Shown here one piece after another: positions 1 through 9,805 of a DNA stretch of 45,931 bases. Source of the stretch: an uncultured Holophagaceae bacterium (GTDB lineage: Bacteria; Acidobacteriota; Holophagae; Holophagales; Holophagaceae); the NCBI GenBank assembly GCA_903843705.1, contig CAIMQW010000176.1, positions 1 to 45,931 of the forward strand. Direction: 5' to 3'. Each line of letters starts with the position of its first letter. Position 1 is the first letter of the stretch. The notes beneath the pieces were generated by a model. The model saw only the letters and a list, made by a program, of their open reading frames with translations, had not been told where the DNA came from and made no database searches. A program made the position numbers and the translations under genes.

Positions 1-265
1 CTCGTAGGCACTCCAGCCCCCGAGCAGACGGATACACTTTTCCCAAGACACCGGCACCTCCCCCTGCGTTCTCGACAAACACAAGGGTCTCAGAGGACTG
101 CCGGTGTCCCTTTCCTCACGCTATTCCGCGATGAACCAGAAAAAAACTCTCGCAGAGGGGCGCCGAGGTAGCAGAGGCTGCGGAGATCTGCGATATCAAG
201 GTCATTTCTCTCCGCCATCCTCCCTCTCTTCGCCCCTCTGCGAGGGTGGTTATTTTAAGACTCCA
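1..265. other. Non-coding start of window with inverted repeats
   Basis: I see no convincing gene here. A 10-bp perfect inverted repeat (GACACCGGCA at 47-56, TGCCGGTGTC at 99-108) encloses a 42-base loop, so the segment could be a structured RNA or a terminator of a gene lying left of the window. It is followed by a second, separate hairpin element at 141-255 (listed on its own). A reading frame covers 104-421 but runs through the repeat and into the antisense of the next gene, so I do not call it. Confidence 0.6.
141..255. repeat. Dispersed inverted-repeat element, copy A
   Basis: Perfect 14-base arms CTCGCAGAGGGGCG (149-162) and CGCCCCTCTGCGAG (231-244) enclose about 68 bases that can also pair partly with each other (GAGG/GGAGA-rich side against TCTCTCC/CCTCCCTC-rich side). 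The outer flanks are A-rich on the left and T-rich on the right. A related element lies at 11084-11200. Both copies sit just past the 3' end of a minus-strand gene. It may be a MITE/REP-like repeat serving as a bidirectional terminator; the function is inference. Confidence 0.7.
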
Positions 266-835
266 CTACTCGTCCCGCCGGGGCAGGAGGAGGCTGCGCT
301 GGACGCGCTCGAGGTTGCCGTGGATGCGGACGACCTTCCAGGCCAGCACCATGGCGTAGCCCAGCCAGACCCAGAGGAGGCGGGGATCCACCGGGGTGCG
401 CTTGAGAACGTCCGTGCCTAGGTCCAACCGGAGGCCCTGGAGATACCAGACCACCACCCCGAAGGCGATGATCAGGTAGCCCCAACGGATCCAGTAGGGG
501 CGCAGGCCCTCCTTGACCTTCCAGCGCAGCAACAACCAGCGGTCGAAGCGGTCGCTCTTCTCCTCCACGAAGTGGAGCGCCAGCAGCTGGTCCACCAGGG
601 GGGCATAGCGGTGCACCTTCAGCTCCTGGATCTCTTCCTCGCCGTTCACCTTGCGCAGGAAGGCCGAGCGGATCTTGCCAATGCACTCCTCCCAGGGGGC
701 CTCCTCCCGCTGCAGCGAGAGATGCAGGCGCACCAGTCCAACCCAGAGCAGGGCCTGAGCAAGGAGCACGGCCCAGAGGGACATGCCCTGCCAGCCCTGG
801 GTTCGAACGAGATCGAGGAAACGGGAGAGATCCAT
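266..835 (-). CDS. Hypothetical small membrane protein
   Basis: The 189-residue product is not a family I recognise. It shows a hydrophobic N-terminal segment (about residues 14-36), a charged central stretch rich in Arg, Lys and Glu, then two more hydrophobic segments (about 117-135 and 153-168) and a basic tail. This suggests an integral inner-membrane protein with a cytoplasmic middle domain. The ATG at 833-835 has no obvious Shine-Dalgarno sequence in front of it, so the start is less certain than the frame. It stands alone, separated from the exonuclease gene by a heptamer-repeat region (848-980), and its 3' end abuts the hairpin element at 141-255. Codon use is GC-rich at third positions like the neighbours. 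Confidence 0.7.
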   Translation of the reverse strand: MDLSRFLDLVRTQGWQGMSLWAVLLAQALLWVGLVRLHLSLQREEAPWEECIGKIRSAFLRKVNGEEEIQELKVHRYAPLVDQLLALHFVEEKSDRFDRWLLLRWKVKEGLRPYWIRWGYLIIAFGVVVWYLQGLRLDLGTDVLKRTPVDPRLLWVWLGYAMVLAWKVVRIHGNLERVQRSLLLPRRDE

Positions 836-847
836 GGGGACAGCTTA

Positions 848-980
848 CGCCGACAGCTATCAGCTATCAGCTGTCAGCTGTCAGCTATCAACAGATGGGG
901 CCTAGCCCACGTTAGAAAGTCCTTCGGCGCCTTCTTTCGCCGACAGCTGTCAGCCGACAGCCGAGAGCTGCTAGCCGTCA
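848..980. repeat. Two blocks of heptamer tandem repeats
   Basis: Block 1 (855-889) is five tandem copies of AGCT(A/G)TC. Block 2 (945-979) is five more degenerate copies with consensus AGCYGTC. Each block is entered by the same 11 bases, CGCCGACAGCT (848-858 and 938-948). The 55 bases between the blocks include a short CGGCG/CGCCG hairpin. The second block runs into the stop codon of the exonuclease gene (978-980), so the repeat contributes the end of that coding sequence. Confidence 0.85.
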
Positions 981-1616
981 CACCTTGCTCCAGGGCACCT
1001 CGCCGGCGGCGAGGAAGGCCTCGCCGTCCAGACCCTGCTCCTCGGCCCGCTTGAGCAGATGCTGGAGGGCCTCGGCGGTGGCTTCGGCGTCCTGCAGGGC
1101 GCGGTGGGCGCGGGTGTTGGTGATGCCGAGAAACGCGCAGAGCTCGCCCAGGCTGCGCCGGGGGAGCTCGGGGATGAGCCGCTTGGCCAGCAGCCGGGTG
1201 CAGATGAGGCGGTGTCGGCGCCAGACGCCCTCGGGCAGCCAGGCCTTCAGGAAGCTGCCGTCATAGGGGGCATGGTGGGCCACCCAGACGCGGCCCTCGA
1301 GCTGGGGCATGAGCTTCAGGGCGACCTGTTCCCAGGGGGGAGCGCCGGCCAGCATGGGCAGGGAGATGCCCGTGAGGCGCTGGATCTCTTCGGGCAGGAA
1401 CCCCTGGATGGAGGCCAGGCTAGAGAACCGGTCCTCTACCACCAGGCCAGAGAGCCGCACCAGGCCCACTTCTGTGATCTCCGAGGGCTGGATGAACCGG
1501 CCATCCTTGCCCCAGCGCGCCTTGGGGCTGCCGCCGGTGGTCTCCAGGTCAATCACCGCGAACCTCAGCTCCCGCAGAACGGGGGAGCCGGATTCGAGGA
1601 GGGGCTGCTGGGTCAT
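978..1616 (-). CDS. DnaQ-like 3'-5' exonuclease
   Basis: This 212-residue protein has the DEDDh exonuclease signature. Motif I is DLETTG (D23, E25), motif II is HHAPYD with D119, and motif III is HRALQDA with H171 and D176. Such enzymes remove nucleotides from DNA 3' ends using two metal ions, either as the proofreading subunit epsilon or as a free-standing nuclease. Residues 30-44 form an insertion after motif I that departs from short epsilon proteins. No polymerase gene is near. Its ATG overlaps the stop of the upstream zinc-ribbon gene by four bases (ATGA), implying translational coupling. I cannot separate a true epsilon subunit from a DinG/RNase T-like relative, so I leave the symbol empty. 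Confidence 0.88.
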   Translation of the reverse strand: MTQQPLLESGSPVLRELRFAVIDLETTGGSPKARWGKDGRFIQPSEITEVGLVRLSGLVVEDRFSSLASIQGFLPEEIQRLTGISLPMLAGAPPWEQVALKLMPQLEGRVWVAHHAPYDGSFLKAWLPEGVWRRHRLICTRLLAKRLIPELPRRSLGELCAFLGITNTRAHRALQDAEATAEALQHLLKRAEEQGLDGEAFLAAGEVPWSKV

Positions 1617-2032
1617 GCGCTGACCAGGGTCTTGAGTCCGTCCCGGAACAGCACATCCACCTTCTTGCCGAGGCGCCGCTGCACGCGGCCCAGACCGAAG
1701 GTGGGATGGTCCATCCAGGCGCCTTCCGCCCAGGTCTCGGACACGCGGTAGGGCCGGGCCAGGGCACCGCCCTGCTCCCGGACCAGGCTCTCCAGAAACT
1801 GGGCGGTCAGGGAGTTGGGCCGAGCGCCGCCGGTCTTGGCCGCGGCCGGAAGGCGCGGGCTACGGGCGAGCGGCTCAGGCTTGGCCGCACGGTACTTGTG
1901 CACAGAGCGGCAGTTGCCGCAGATGAGTCGGTCAGGCACCCCATCGGTCGCGGTCAGAACCTGATGGCGGGTCTCCCCACCGCAGCGGCCGCAGGGGGCA
2001 TCCACATCCTGGCCGGCATAGTAGGTCTTCAT
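1613..2032 (-). CDS. Zinc-ribbon protein with CarD/KOW-like C-terminus
   Basis: The 139-residue product carries an N-terminal zinc ribbon: a CGRCG knuckle (about residues 14-18) and a CGNC knuckle (about 39-42). A basic, Pro/Ala-rich linker follows. The last 35 residues contain HPTFGLGRV and a short beta-rich tail, resembling the HP-FG-G-V motif at the start of CarD/TRCF or UvrD-tail domains that touch RNA polymerase. I chose the ATG at 2030-2032 because AGGGAG lies about nine bases upstream; the frame could open three codons earlier only with TTG. It is co-transcribed with the exonuclease. A nucleic-acid or RNA-polymerase-associated role is an inference. Confidence 0.75.
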   Translation of the reverse strand: MKTYYAGQDVDAPCGRCGGETRHQVLTATDGVPDRLICGNCRSVHKYRAAKPEPLARSPRLPAAAKTGGARPNSLTAQFLESLVREQGGALARPYRVSETWAEGAWMDHPTFGLGRVQRRLGKKVDVLFRDGLKTLVSA

Positions 2033-2104
2033 GGCGTGCAACTCCCTGGGCCTGGCCCCGCAGGCTTCGGCAAAGGCTCCTGCTCTCGGTTCATGCCCAC
2101 CAGA

Positions 2105-4720
<2,616 letters not shown>

Positions 4721-4850
4721 GGGAATCCTTGGGGGCCGGGCCGGGCTCTGGGTTGGGAAGGCCGACCCGGAAGACAGAAGACACCAAGGAACCCGGTCAA
4801 CCGGCGAGCTCTTGGTCCCGAAGCTACCAGTCTACCTGTGGAGTCAGGCC

Positions 4851-4912
4851 GCTTCCAGCAGGGGTCGCCCTGCGGCCCTGGAAGCTGCGAGGATGGAGAG
4901 CTTCCAGGTGAG
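4851..4912 (+). promoter_or_regulatory. Leader with mutually exclusive hairpins over an RBS
   Basis: Segment A (GCTTCCAG, 4851-4858) and segment C (GCTTCCAG, 4900-4907) are identical, and both are complementary to segment B (CTGGAAGC, 4878-4885). A-B pairing is supported by a nested 6-bp hairpin (GCAGGG 4858-4863 with CCCTGC 4868-4873). B-C pairing extends to 10 bp with a 12-base loop (4877-4886 with 4899-4908). Segment C includes the first bases of the Shine-Dalgarno AGGTGAG (4906-4912) of the gene starting at 4919. The layout resembles a translational switch; what ligand, protein or temperature would drive it is unknown. Confidence 0.55.
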
Positions 4913-4918
4913 ACCCCC

Positions 4919-5632
4919 ATGACCCTCCGAGCCCTCGCCCTTGCCACCCTGCTGCTGGTCTGGCCGGCTGCGGCGGCCGCTCCCATCGAGGGACTGATCC
5001 TGCCCAACCGCCAGTCGGAGGTCTGCGCCCCCGTGGCCAGCCGCATCCTCGAGCTGAAGGTGGGGGAGGGGGAGGCCGTCAAGGCCGGGCAGACCCTGGC
5101 CCTGCTCGATGGCAAGCTGGAGGAGCTGGAGATGAAGCGGGCCAAGCTGCTGCTGGAGCGCCGGGAGTTCGAGGCCAAGAGCACCCAGCGGCTCTACGAC
5201 AGCCGAATCCTCCCCGAGGCCAGGGCCCTGGAGACGCGCATCGAGCTCGAGCTGGCCCGGCTGCACTACGAGACGGCCGTCCAGCAGGTCCGCCTGCGCA
5301 CCGTGGTGGCCCCCATGGACGGCGTGGTGGTGGCCCGCAGCCGGGAAGTGGGCGAGTCCGTCTCCAGCGCCCAGCCCCTGTTCCGCATCCAGGACCTCAG
5401 CCGCGTGCTGGTGCAGTGTGCCGTGGCGCCAGAGACCCTAGGCGCCCTGAAGCCCGGACAGAAGCTCAGGGTGCAGTTGCTCCCCCTGGCGCCGGGCGGA
5501 ATCTTCGAGGGCGAGGTGGTCCTCGTTGCCGTCTGCGCGGACAGCGAGGGCAAGGTGCAGGTGAAGGTGGCGGTAGAGAACCCCGACCGCCGCATCCGGC
5601 CGGGTCTGCGGGCCCAGGTGGAGCTGCCGTAG
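4919..5632 (+). CDS. HlyD-like periplasmic adaptor protein
   Basis: The 237-residue product begins with a signal peptide (about 1-21, ending in an Ala run). It continues with a lipoyl-like half motif (APVASRILELKVGEGEAVKAGQ), a short alpha-helical hairpin rich in Glu, Leu and Arg, the second lipoyl half (VVAPMDGVVVARSREVGE) and a beta-barrel region. This is the domain order of membrane-fusion proteins that link inner-membrane exporters to outer-membrane channels. It is smaller than usual (about 350-400 residues) because the hairpin is short. The ATG at 4919 is preceded by AGGTGAG. No pump or channel gene is adjacent, so it is an orphan adaptor; its partner cannot be named from this window. 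Confidence 0.88.
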   Translation: MTLRALALATLLLVWPAAAAAPIEGLILPNRQSEVCAPVASRILELKVGEGEAVKAGQTLALLDGKLEELEMKRAKLLLERREFEAKSTQRLYDSRILPEARALETRIELELARLHYETAVQQVRLRTVVAPMDGVVVARSREVGESVSSAQPLFRIQDLSRVLVQCAVAPETLGALKPGQKLRVQLLPLAPGGIFEGEVVLVAVCADSEGKVQVKVAVENPDRRIRPGLRAQVELP

Positions 5633-5634
5633 CC

Positions 5635-6297
5635 CTAGTCCCCGTCGCTGCGCTCCCAGACCTCTTCCCACTCCAGGTCCGTCCACCACTCCATCTCAAG
5701 GCCGTCGCAGGTCTTGCCGTAGGAGGGGCAGGCGATGCAGCCGTCGCCCCGGTGGACTTCGGAGTCATGCTCCGGGGGGTAGCTCGCGACCAGGTCGAGG
5801 CCCGCCTCGCGGGCCGCCTGCTCGGTGTCGGTCATGGGCCGGCTGGGCAGGTCCATGACGTGGAAGCGCCGCAGCCGCTCCTGGCTCTCGGGGAACATGA
5901 CGGAGTTCTCGGCGTCGATGTGCTGCCAGAGGGAGCGGCTGTAGGCGACGGCCAGCTCCTTCAGGCGCTGTCGGTCCGCCTCGGTGGACAGGGGGCTGTC
6001 CAACAGCTCGGCCAGTCCGACCAGCAGCCCGCCCATGCGGTGGTGCTCACCGGTGAGGGCGGGGATGGGGCCGCGCTCCGCGGGCAGCTCGGCCCGCTCC
6101 ACCAGGGCCCGGAAGAGGATGGCCTCCTCTTTGTCGTGGTGGAAGGTGCCGGCGTAGTGGCGGAAGAAGGCCAGGAACCGAGCCCCATCCGCGGGCTCGC
6201 CGCTGCCGGCCAGGCGGGCGGTCACGAAGGCGCGAAGGGAACCCAGCACCTGCTCGATCAGGTCATGTTCGGCGTGGAGATCGTCGATCAGCTGCAT
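5635..6297 (-). CDS. Hemerythrin-domain protein with Cys-rich tail
   Basis: The 220-residue product has hemerythrin-type ligands for a di-iron site: H11 in HAEHD, H53/H54 and E58 in HHDKEE, H85/H86 in GEHHRMGG, and H126 and E130 in QHIDAE. The four-helix domain spans about residues 1-145. Such domains bind oxygen or sense oxygen and nitric oxide. A C-terminal extension holds C187, C190 and C197 (CxxC then C) followed by an acidic, Trp-rich end, which could bind a metal or an iron-sulfur centre; that is inference. The ATG at 6295-6297 lies two bases after the bioB stop, implying coupling to bioB. The 3' end is two bases from the convergent adaptor gene's stop. Confidence 0.88.
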   Translation of the reverse strand: MQLIDDLHAEHDLIEQVLGSLRAFVTARLAGSGEPADGARFLAFFRHYAGTFHHDKEEAILFRALVERAELPAERGPIPALTGEHHRMGGLLVGLAELLDSPLSTEADRQRLKELAVAYSRSLWQHIDAENSVMFPESQERLRRFHVMDLPSRPMTDTEQAAREAGLDLVASYPPEHDSEVHRGDGCIACPSYGKTCDGLEMEWWTDLEWEEVWERSDGD

Positions 6298-6299
6298 GC

Positions 6300-7250
6300 T
6301 CAGGCCCTGACCGCGGCGCCTTCCACCCGCATCCCAAGGGACTGGAGGAGCCACTGGTCGTGGTCCAGGCCGGGTCCGGGGGTGGTGAGCAGCTTCTCGC
6401 CGGTGAAGATGCTGTTGGCGCCCGCGAAGAAGCAGAGGGCCTGGAGCTCGTCGCTCATCTGGGCGCGCCCGGCGCTGAGGCGGATGCGGCTCTTGGGGAA
6501 CAGGATCCGTGCCGTGGCGATCATGCGCACCAGCTCGAGGGGTGGCAGGGGATCCACGTCCGCCAGGGGCGTGCCGTCCACAGCCACGAACTGGTTGATG
6601 GGGATGCTCTCGGGCGCCGGCTCCAGCTCCGTGAGCTCCTGCAGGAAGTGGATGCGCTGTTCGATGGTCTCGCCCATGCCGACGATGCCCCCGGAGCAGA
6701 CCTCCAGGCCTGCGGCGCGCACGGCGGCGATGGTCTCCAGGCGCTCGTCGAACTTGCGGGTCGAGATGATGGTCTCGTAGAAGTCGCGGCTGCTGTCGAT
6801 GTTGTGGTTGTAGACCTGGCAGCCGGCCGCCTTGAGGCGCTTGGCCTGGGGCTCGTTGAGCATGCCGAGGGTTACGCAGACCTCCATGCCCAGGCCCGAG
6901 ACGCCCTGCACCATCTCCAGCACCGCCTCGAAGTTGGCGTCGTCCTTTACCTCGCGCCAGGCGGCGCCCATGCAGTAGCGGGTGGAGCCGGCGGCCTTGG
7001 CCTCAGCGGCGCCAGCCAGCACCTTGGCGACATCCTTGAGGGGTTCGACCTTCAGGGCGGTCTGGTAGCGGGCGCTCTGGGGGCAGTAGGCGCAGTCCTC
7101 GGGGCAGGCGCCCGTCTTGATGGAATCCAGCGTACAGAACTGGATCTCCTCCGCATTCCAGTGCTGCCGATGGGCCGTGGCCGCCCGGAAGAGCAGCTCG
7201 GGCACGGGCAGGTCGTGGATGGCTCGGATGGCAGCTGCGGTCGGGGACAT
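6300..7250 (-). CDS. bioB: Biotin synthase
   Basis: BioB is the radical SAM enzyme that inserts sulfur into dethiobiotin. The 316-residue protein has the CxxxCxxC cluster at C49, C53 and C56 (in CPEDCAYC) for the catalytic 4Fe-4S centre. Further family blocks are GAAWRE, YNHNIDSSRDFYETI, SGGIVGMGET and the late Arg-containing RLSAGR segment that binds the 2Fe-2S cluster. Length and motif order are normal. No other bio genes are adjacent. It shares a transcript with the hemerythrin gene (stop TGA, two bases, ATG), an unusual pairing that may relate to oxygen sensitivity of the Fe-S enzyme. No BirA-type operator was recognised upstream. Confidence 0.96.
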   Translation of the reverse strand: MSPTAAAIRAIHDLPVPELLFRAATAHRQHWNAEEIQFCTLDSIKTGACPEDCAYCPQSARYQTALKVEPLKDVAKVLAGAAEAKAAGSTRYCMGAAWREVKDDANFEAVLEMVQGVSGLGMEVCVTLGMLNEPQAKRLKAAGCQVYNHNIDSSRDFYETIISTRKFDERLETIAAVRAAGLEVCSGGIVGMGETIEQRIHFLQELTELEPAPESIPINQFVAVDGTPLADVDPLPPLELVRMIATARILFPKSRIRLSAGRAQMSDELQALCFFAGANSIFTGEKLLTTPGPGLDHDQWLLQSLGMRVEGAAVRA

Positions 7251-7619
7251 GGGGCGCTCGCAAAGGGCTCATTCTACCCCGGGTCCCTGGCGCTTCTGCT
7301 TGAGGTTGAACGGGTGGCCCCTATTTGGTCCGTGCTCAGGGAGCACTCCGGTCCAGGTCACCTCAGCCGCGGAGGTGACGGGTCTGGAGGAGGTCCTGCA
7401 GGGTGAAGAAGCCTGCCCACAAGGGCTGCGATCGCGCGGAGAAGCCGGTGACAAGCAGGTGACCTGGATATCGTAATTCATCTGTAATGGTCTGTGGGGT
7501 GATCCTGGAAACCGGCGTTCCTGAGCTTGGTCTGTGCAAAAGGATGGGGGCTGGCGGAAGCTGGGTGTCTGCGTGCTAGATTGAGATTCTTCTCCACGCA
7601 GACCCCGCCAGGAGTGCCT
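7251..7619. promoter_or_regulatory. Divergent bioB / E1 intergenic region with hairpins
   Basis: This gap separates divergently transcribed genes and holds no convincing coding sequence. It contains two adjacent perfect hairpins: GTGCTC/GAGCAC (7332-7337 with 7341-7346, 3-base loop) and GTCACCTC/GAGGTGAC (7357-7364 with 7372-7379, 7-base loop). A later AGGTGACCTGG (around 7455-7465) is the inverse of CCAGGTCACCT at 7353-7363, so long-range pairing is also possible. AGGAG at 7610-7614 is the probable ribosome-binding site of the E1 gene. I could not match the structure to a known riboswitch. Confidence 0.5.
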
Positions 7620-9746
7620 TTGGCCGCTTGTCCCGACCATTCCGCGCCCGTCACAGCCTTGTCCCGTGAGCAGCGGATTCGGCTGTATCGGAACATCTAC
7701 GCCGCCCGACGGATCGACGACAAGGAGATCCTTGGGAAGCGCCAGAACAAGGTCTTCTTCCAGATCAACGGCGTGGGCCACGAGGCCGTGCAGGCCGCGG
7801 CGGCGATGGTCTTCCGCCCGGGCCACGACTGGTTCTTCTTCTACTACCGCGACCGCGCCCTGGCCTACGGCCTGGGCTACACCGCCCGGGAGATGTTCCT
7901 GGGTTCGGTCGGGGCGGGCGCGGATCCCGCCAGCGGCGGCCGCCAGATGCCCAGCCACTGGGGGCACAAGGACTTGAACATCTTCACCACCTCGAGCCCC
8001 ACGGGCAGCCAGCTGCTCCAGGCCGTGGGCGCGGCGGAGGCGGTGCTCCGGGCCGAGCGCATCGGTCTGCTCGAGCGCCTCGGCATTCACTCGGACGAGG
8101 TGGTGCTGACCTGCACCGGGGACGGCACCTGCAGCCAGGGTGAGTTCTGGGAGGCCGTCAGCAACGCCGTGAACCTGAAGGCGCCGGTGATCTTCCTGGT
8201 GGAGGACAACGGCTTCGCCATCAGCACCCCCACCGAGGTGCAGTATTCCGGCGGCAACGTCGCTGCCCTGCTGCAGGGCTACGCGGCCCAGGGCCTGCTG
8301 ATCCTGGACGAGGTTGATGGCTGCGATCCCCTGGCCAGCTTCACGGCGCTGCAGGCCGCTGCGGACTATGCTCGCGCCCGTCGGGGTCCGGCCCTGGTGC
8401 GGGCCAGGACGATCCGCCCCTACAGCCACTCGCTCTCCGATGACGAGCAGGCCTACAAGTCCAAGACGCTGCGGGAGGCCGAGGCCCTCCGGGATCCGGT
8501 GACCAACTACGCCCAGCAGCTGGTGGCCTGGGGGGACCTGACCGAGGCGGCGCTGATCGCCCTCAAGGAAGAGGTCCAGGCCGAGATCAACGCCGCCTGG
8601 GCGGTCGCCGAGGCCGCGCCGGGCCCCGCCTCCGGCAGCTATTATCGGCACCTCTACAGCGAGGCGGTGGATCCGACGGCCCCGGCCTTCGACACCGAGG
8701 CCGAGGCCGGGGACCAGGCCACGGGCGGCAAGACCATGCTCGATCTCATCAACACCACCTTGAAGCAGGAGATGGCGCGGGACCGGCGCATCCTAGTGTT
8801 CGGCGAAGACGTGGCCGATGTCAGCCATGACGACAATGCCGAAGAGCTGAAAGGGAAGGGCGGAGTCTTCAAGGCGACCCACGGCCTACAGAAGCGGTTC
8901 GGCCCGGACCGAGTCTTCAACACACCCCTGGCCGAGGCCACCATCGTGGGCCGGGCCATCGGGCTCGCCGTGCGCGGCTTCAAGCCCGTGGTGGAGATCC
9001 AGTTCTTCGACTACATCTGGCCCGCCATGCAGCAGCTGCGCGACGAGCTGGCCAACATCCGCTGGCGCTCTAACGGCGCCTTCGCATCACCCATGGTGGT
9101 CCGCGTGCCCATCGCCGGCTACCTCATGGGTGGGGGCACCTACCACAGCCAGTGCGGAGAGAGCATCTTTACCCACATCCCGGGCCTGCGGGTGATCTGC
9201 CCCAGCTCCGCGCTGGATGCGGCCGGTCTGCTGCGGACCGCGATCCGCTGCCAGGACCCGGTGCTGTTCCTCGAACCCAAGCACCTCTACCGGCAGATCC
9301 ACAACAAGGGCAACGACCCAGGCCCGGACTTCATGATCCCTTTTGGCAAGGCTCGCACCGTGCGTGCAGGGTCGGACTTGTCAGTAATCACCTTTGGGAA
9401 CACGGTCCACCGGGCCGTGCAGGCCGCCCGTGAGGCTGAGAAGGAGGGGCTCTCCGTGGAGATCATCGACCTCCGCTCCCTCAACCCCTATGACTGGGCA
9501 GCCATCGAACGCACGGTGAAGAAGACGAACCGGGTGCTGGTGGCCCACGAGGACACCCTGGCCTGGGGCTACGGCGCCGAGCTGGCCGCCCGCATCTCCG
9601 ATGAGCTGTTCTTCCACCTGGACGCCCCCGTGCGGCGGCTGGCGGCCAAGGACACCTGGGTGGCCTACAACCCCGCCCTGGAAGACGAGATCCTGCCCCA
9701 GCCCAAGGACTTCCTGGAAGCCTTCCGGCGGCTGGCGGCCTTCTAG
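7620..9746 (+). CDS. Fused E1 alpha/beta of a 2-oxoacid dehydrogenase
   Basis: This 708-residue protein joins both halves of a heterotetrameric thiamine-dependent E1. The alpha half carries the thiamine-diphosphate motif [10 protein letters not shown]...EDNGFA near residues 167-200. The beta half begins at about residue 372 ([14 protein letters not shown]) and has [18 protein letters not shown] and LEPKHLYRQ, typical of pyruvate or branched-chain dehydrogenase beta chains. The enzyme decarboxylates a 2-oxoacid and passes the acyl group to an E2 lipoamide. I prefer the TTG at 7620 because AGGAG sits five bases before it; a GTG at 7614 or a TTG at 7527 are in frame but less well placed. No E2 or E3 gene is adjacent. 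Substrate (pyruvate, branched-chain or acetoin) is undecided. Confidence 0.92.
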   Translation: MAACPDHSAPVTALSREQRIRLYRNIYAARRIDDKEILGKRQNKVFFQINGVGHEAVQAAAAMVFRPGHDWFFFYYRDRALAYGLGYTAREMFLGSVGAGADPASGGRQMPSHWGHKDLNIFTTSSPTGSQLLQAVGAAEAVLRAERIGLLERLGIHSDEVVLTCTGDGTCSQGEFWEAVSNAVNLKAPVIFLVEDNGFAISTPTEVQYSGGNVAALLQGYAAQGLLILDEVDGCDPLASFTALQAAADYARARRGPALVRARTIRPYSHSLSDDEQAYKSKTLREAEALRDPVTNYAQQLVAWGDLTEAALIALKEEVQAEINAAWAVAEAAPGPASGSYYRHLYSEAVDPTAPAFDTEAEAGDQATGGKTMLDLINTTLKQEMARDRRILVFGEDVADVSHDDNAEELKGKGGVFKATHGLQKRFGPDRVFNTPLAEATIVGRAIGLAVRGFKPVVEIQFFDYIWPAMQQLRDELANIRWRSNGAFASPMVVRVPIAGYLMGGGTYHSQCGESIFTHIPGLRVICPSSALDAAGLLRTAIRCQDPVLFLEPKHLYRQIHNKGNDPGPDFMIPFGKARTVRAGSDLSVITFGNTVHRAVQAAREAEKEGLSVEIIDLRSLNPYDWAAIERTVKKTNRVLVAHEDTLAWGYGAELAARISDELFFHLDAPVRRLAAKDTWVAYNPALEDEILPQPKDFLEAFRRLAAF

Positions 9747-9805
9747 AAAAATCACGGGAAAGACCGTCCAGGCCGATATCCTCCCTATCAACACACGGAG
9801 GTGCC

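Noticed and set aside
104..421. Plus-strand frame of 105 codons
   Set aside because: It runs through the inverted-repeat element and then antisense to the membrane gene; composition does not look coding.
791..806. GGTTCGAA resembling a tRNA T-loop
   Set aside because: It lies inside the coding frame of the gene at 266-835 and no acceptor stem, anticodon or D arms are present.
4721..4918. Possible T-box leader for valS
   Set aside because: The gap is only 198 bases, is shared with a divergent gene, and no T-box core sequence or terminator/antiterminator is recognised on the minus strand.
7527..7619. N-terminal extension of the E1 protein from a TTG at 7527
   Set aside because: No ribosome-binding site precedes 7527, whereas AGGAG precedes 7620; the extension has no E1 homology.
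7269..8651. Long minus-strand frame opposite the E1 gene
   Set aside because: It is the antisense of conserved E1 alpha motifs and reads as a Gly/Val/Leu/His-rich sequence typical of GC-rich shadows.
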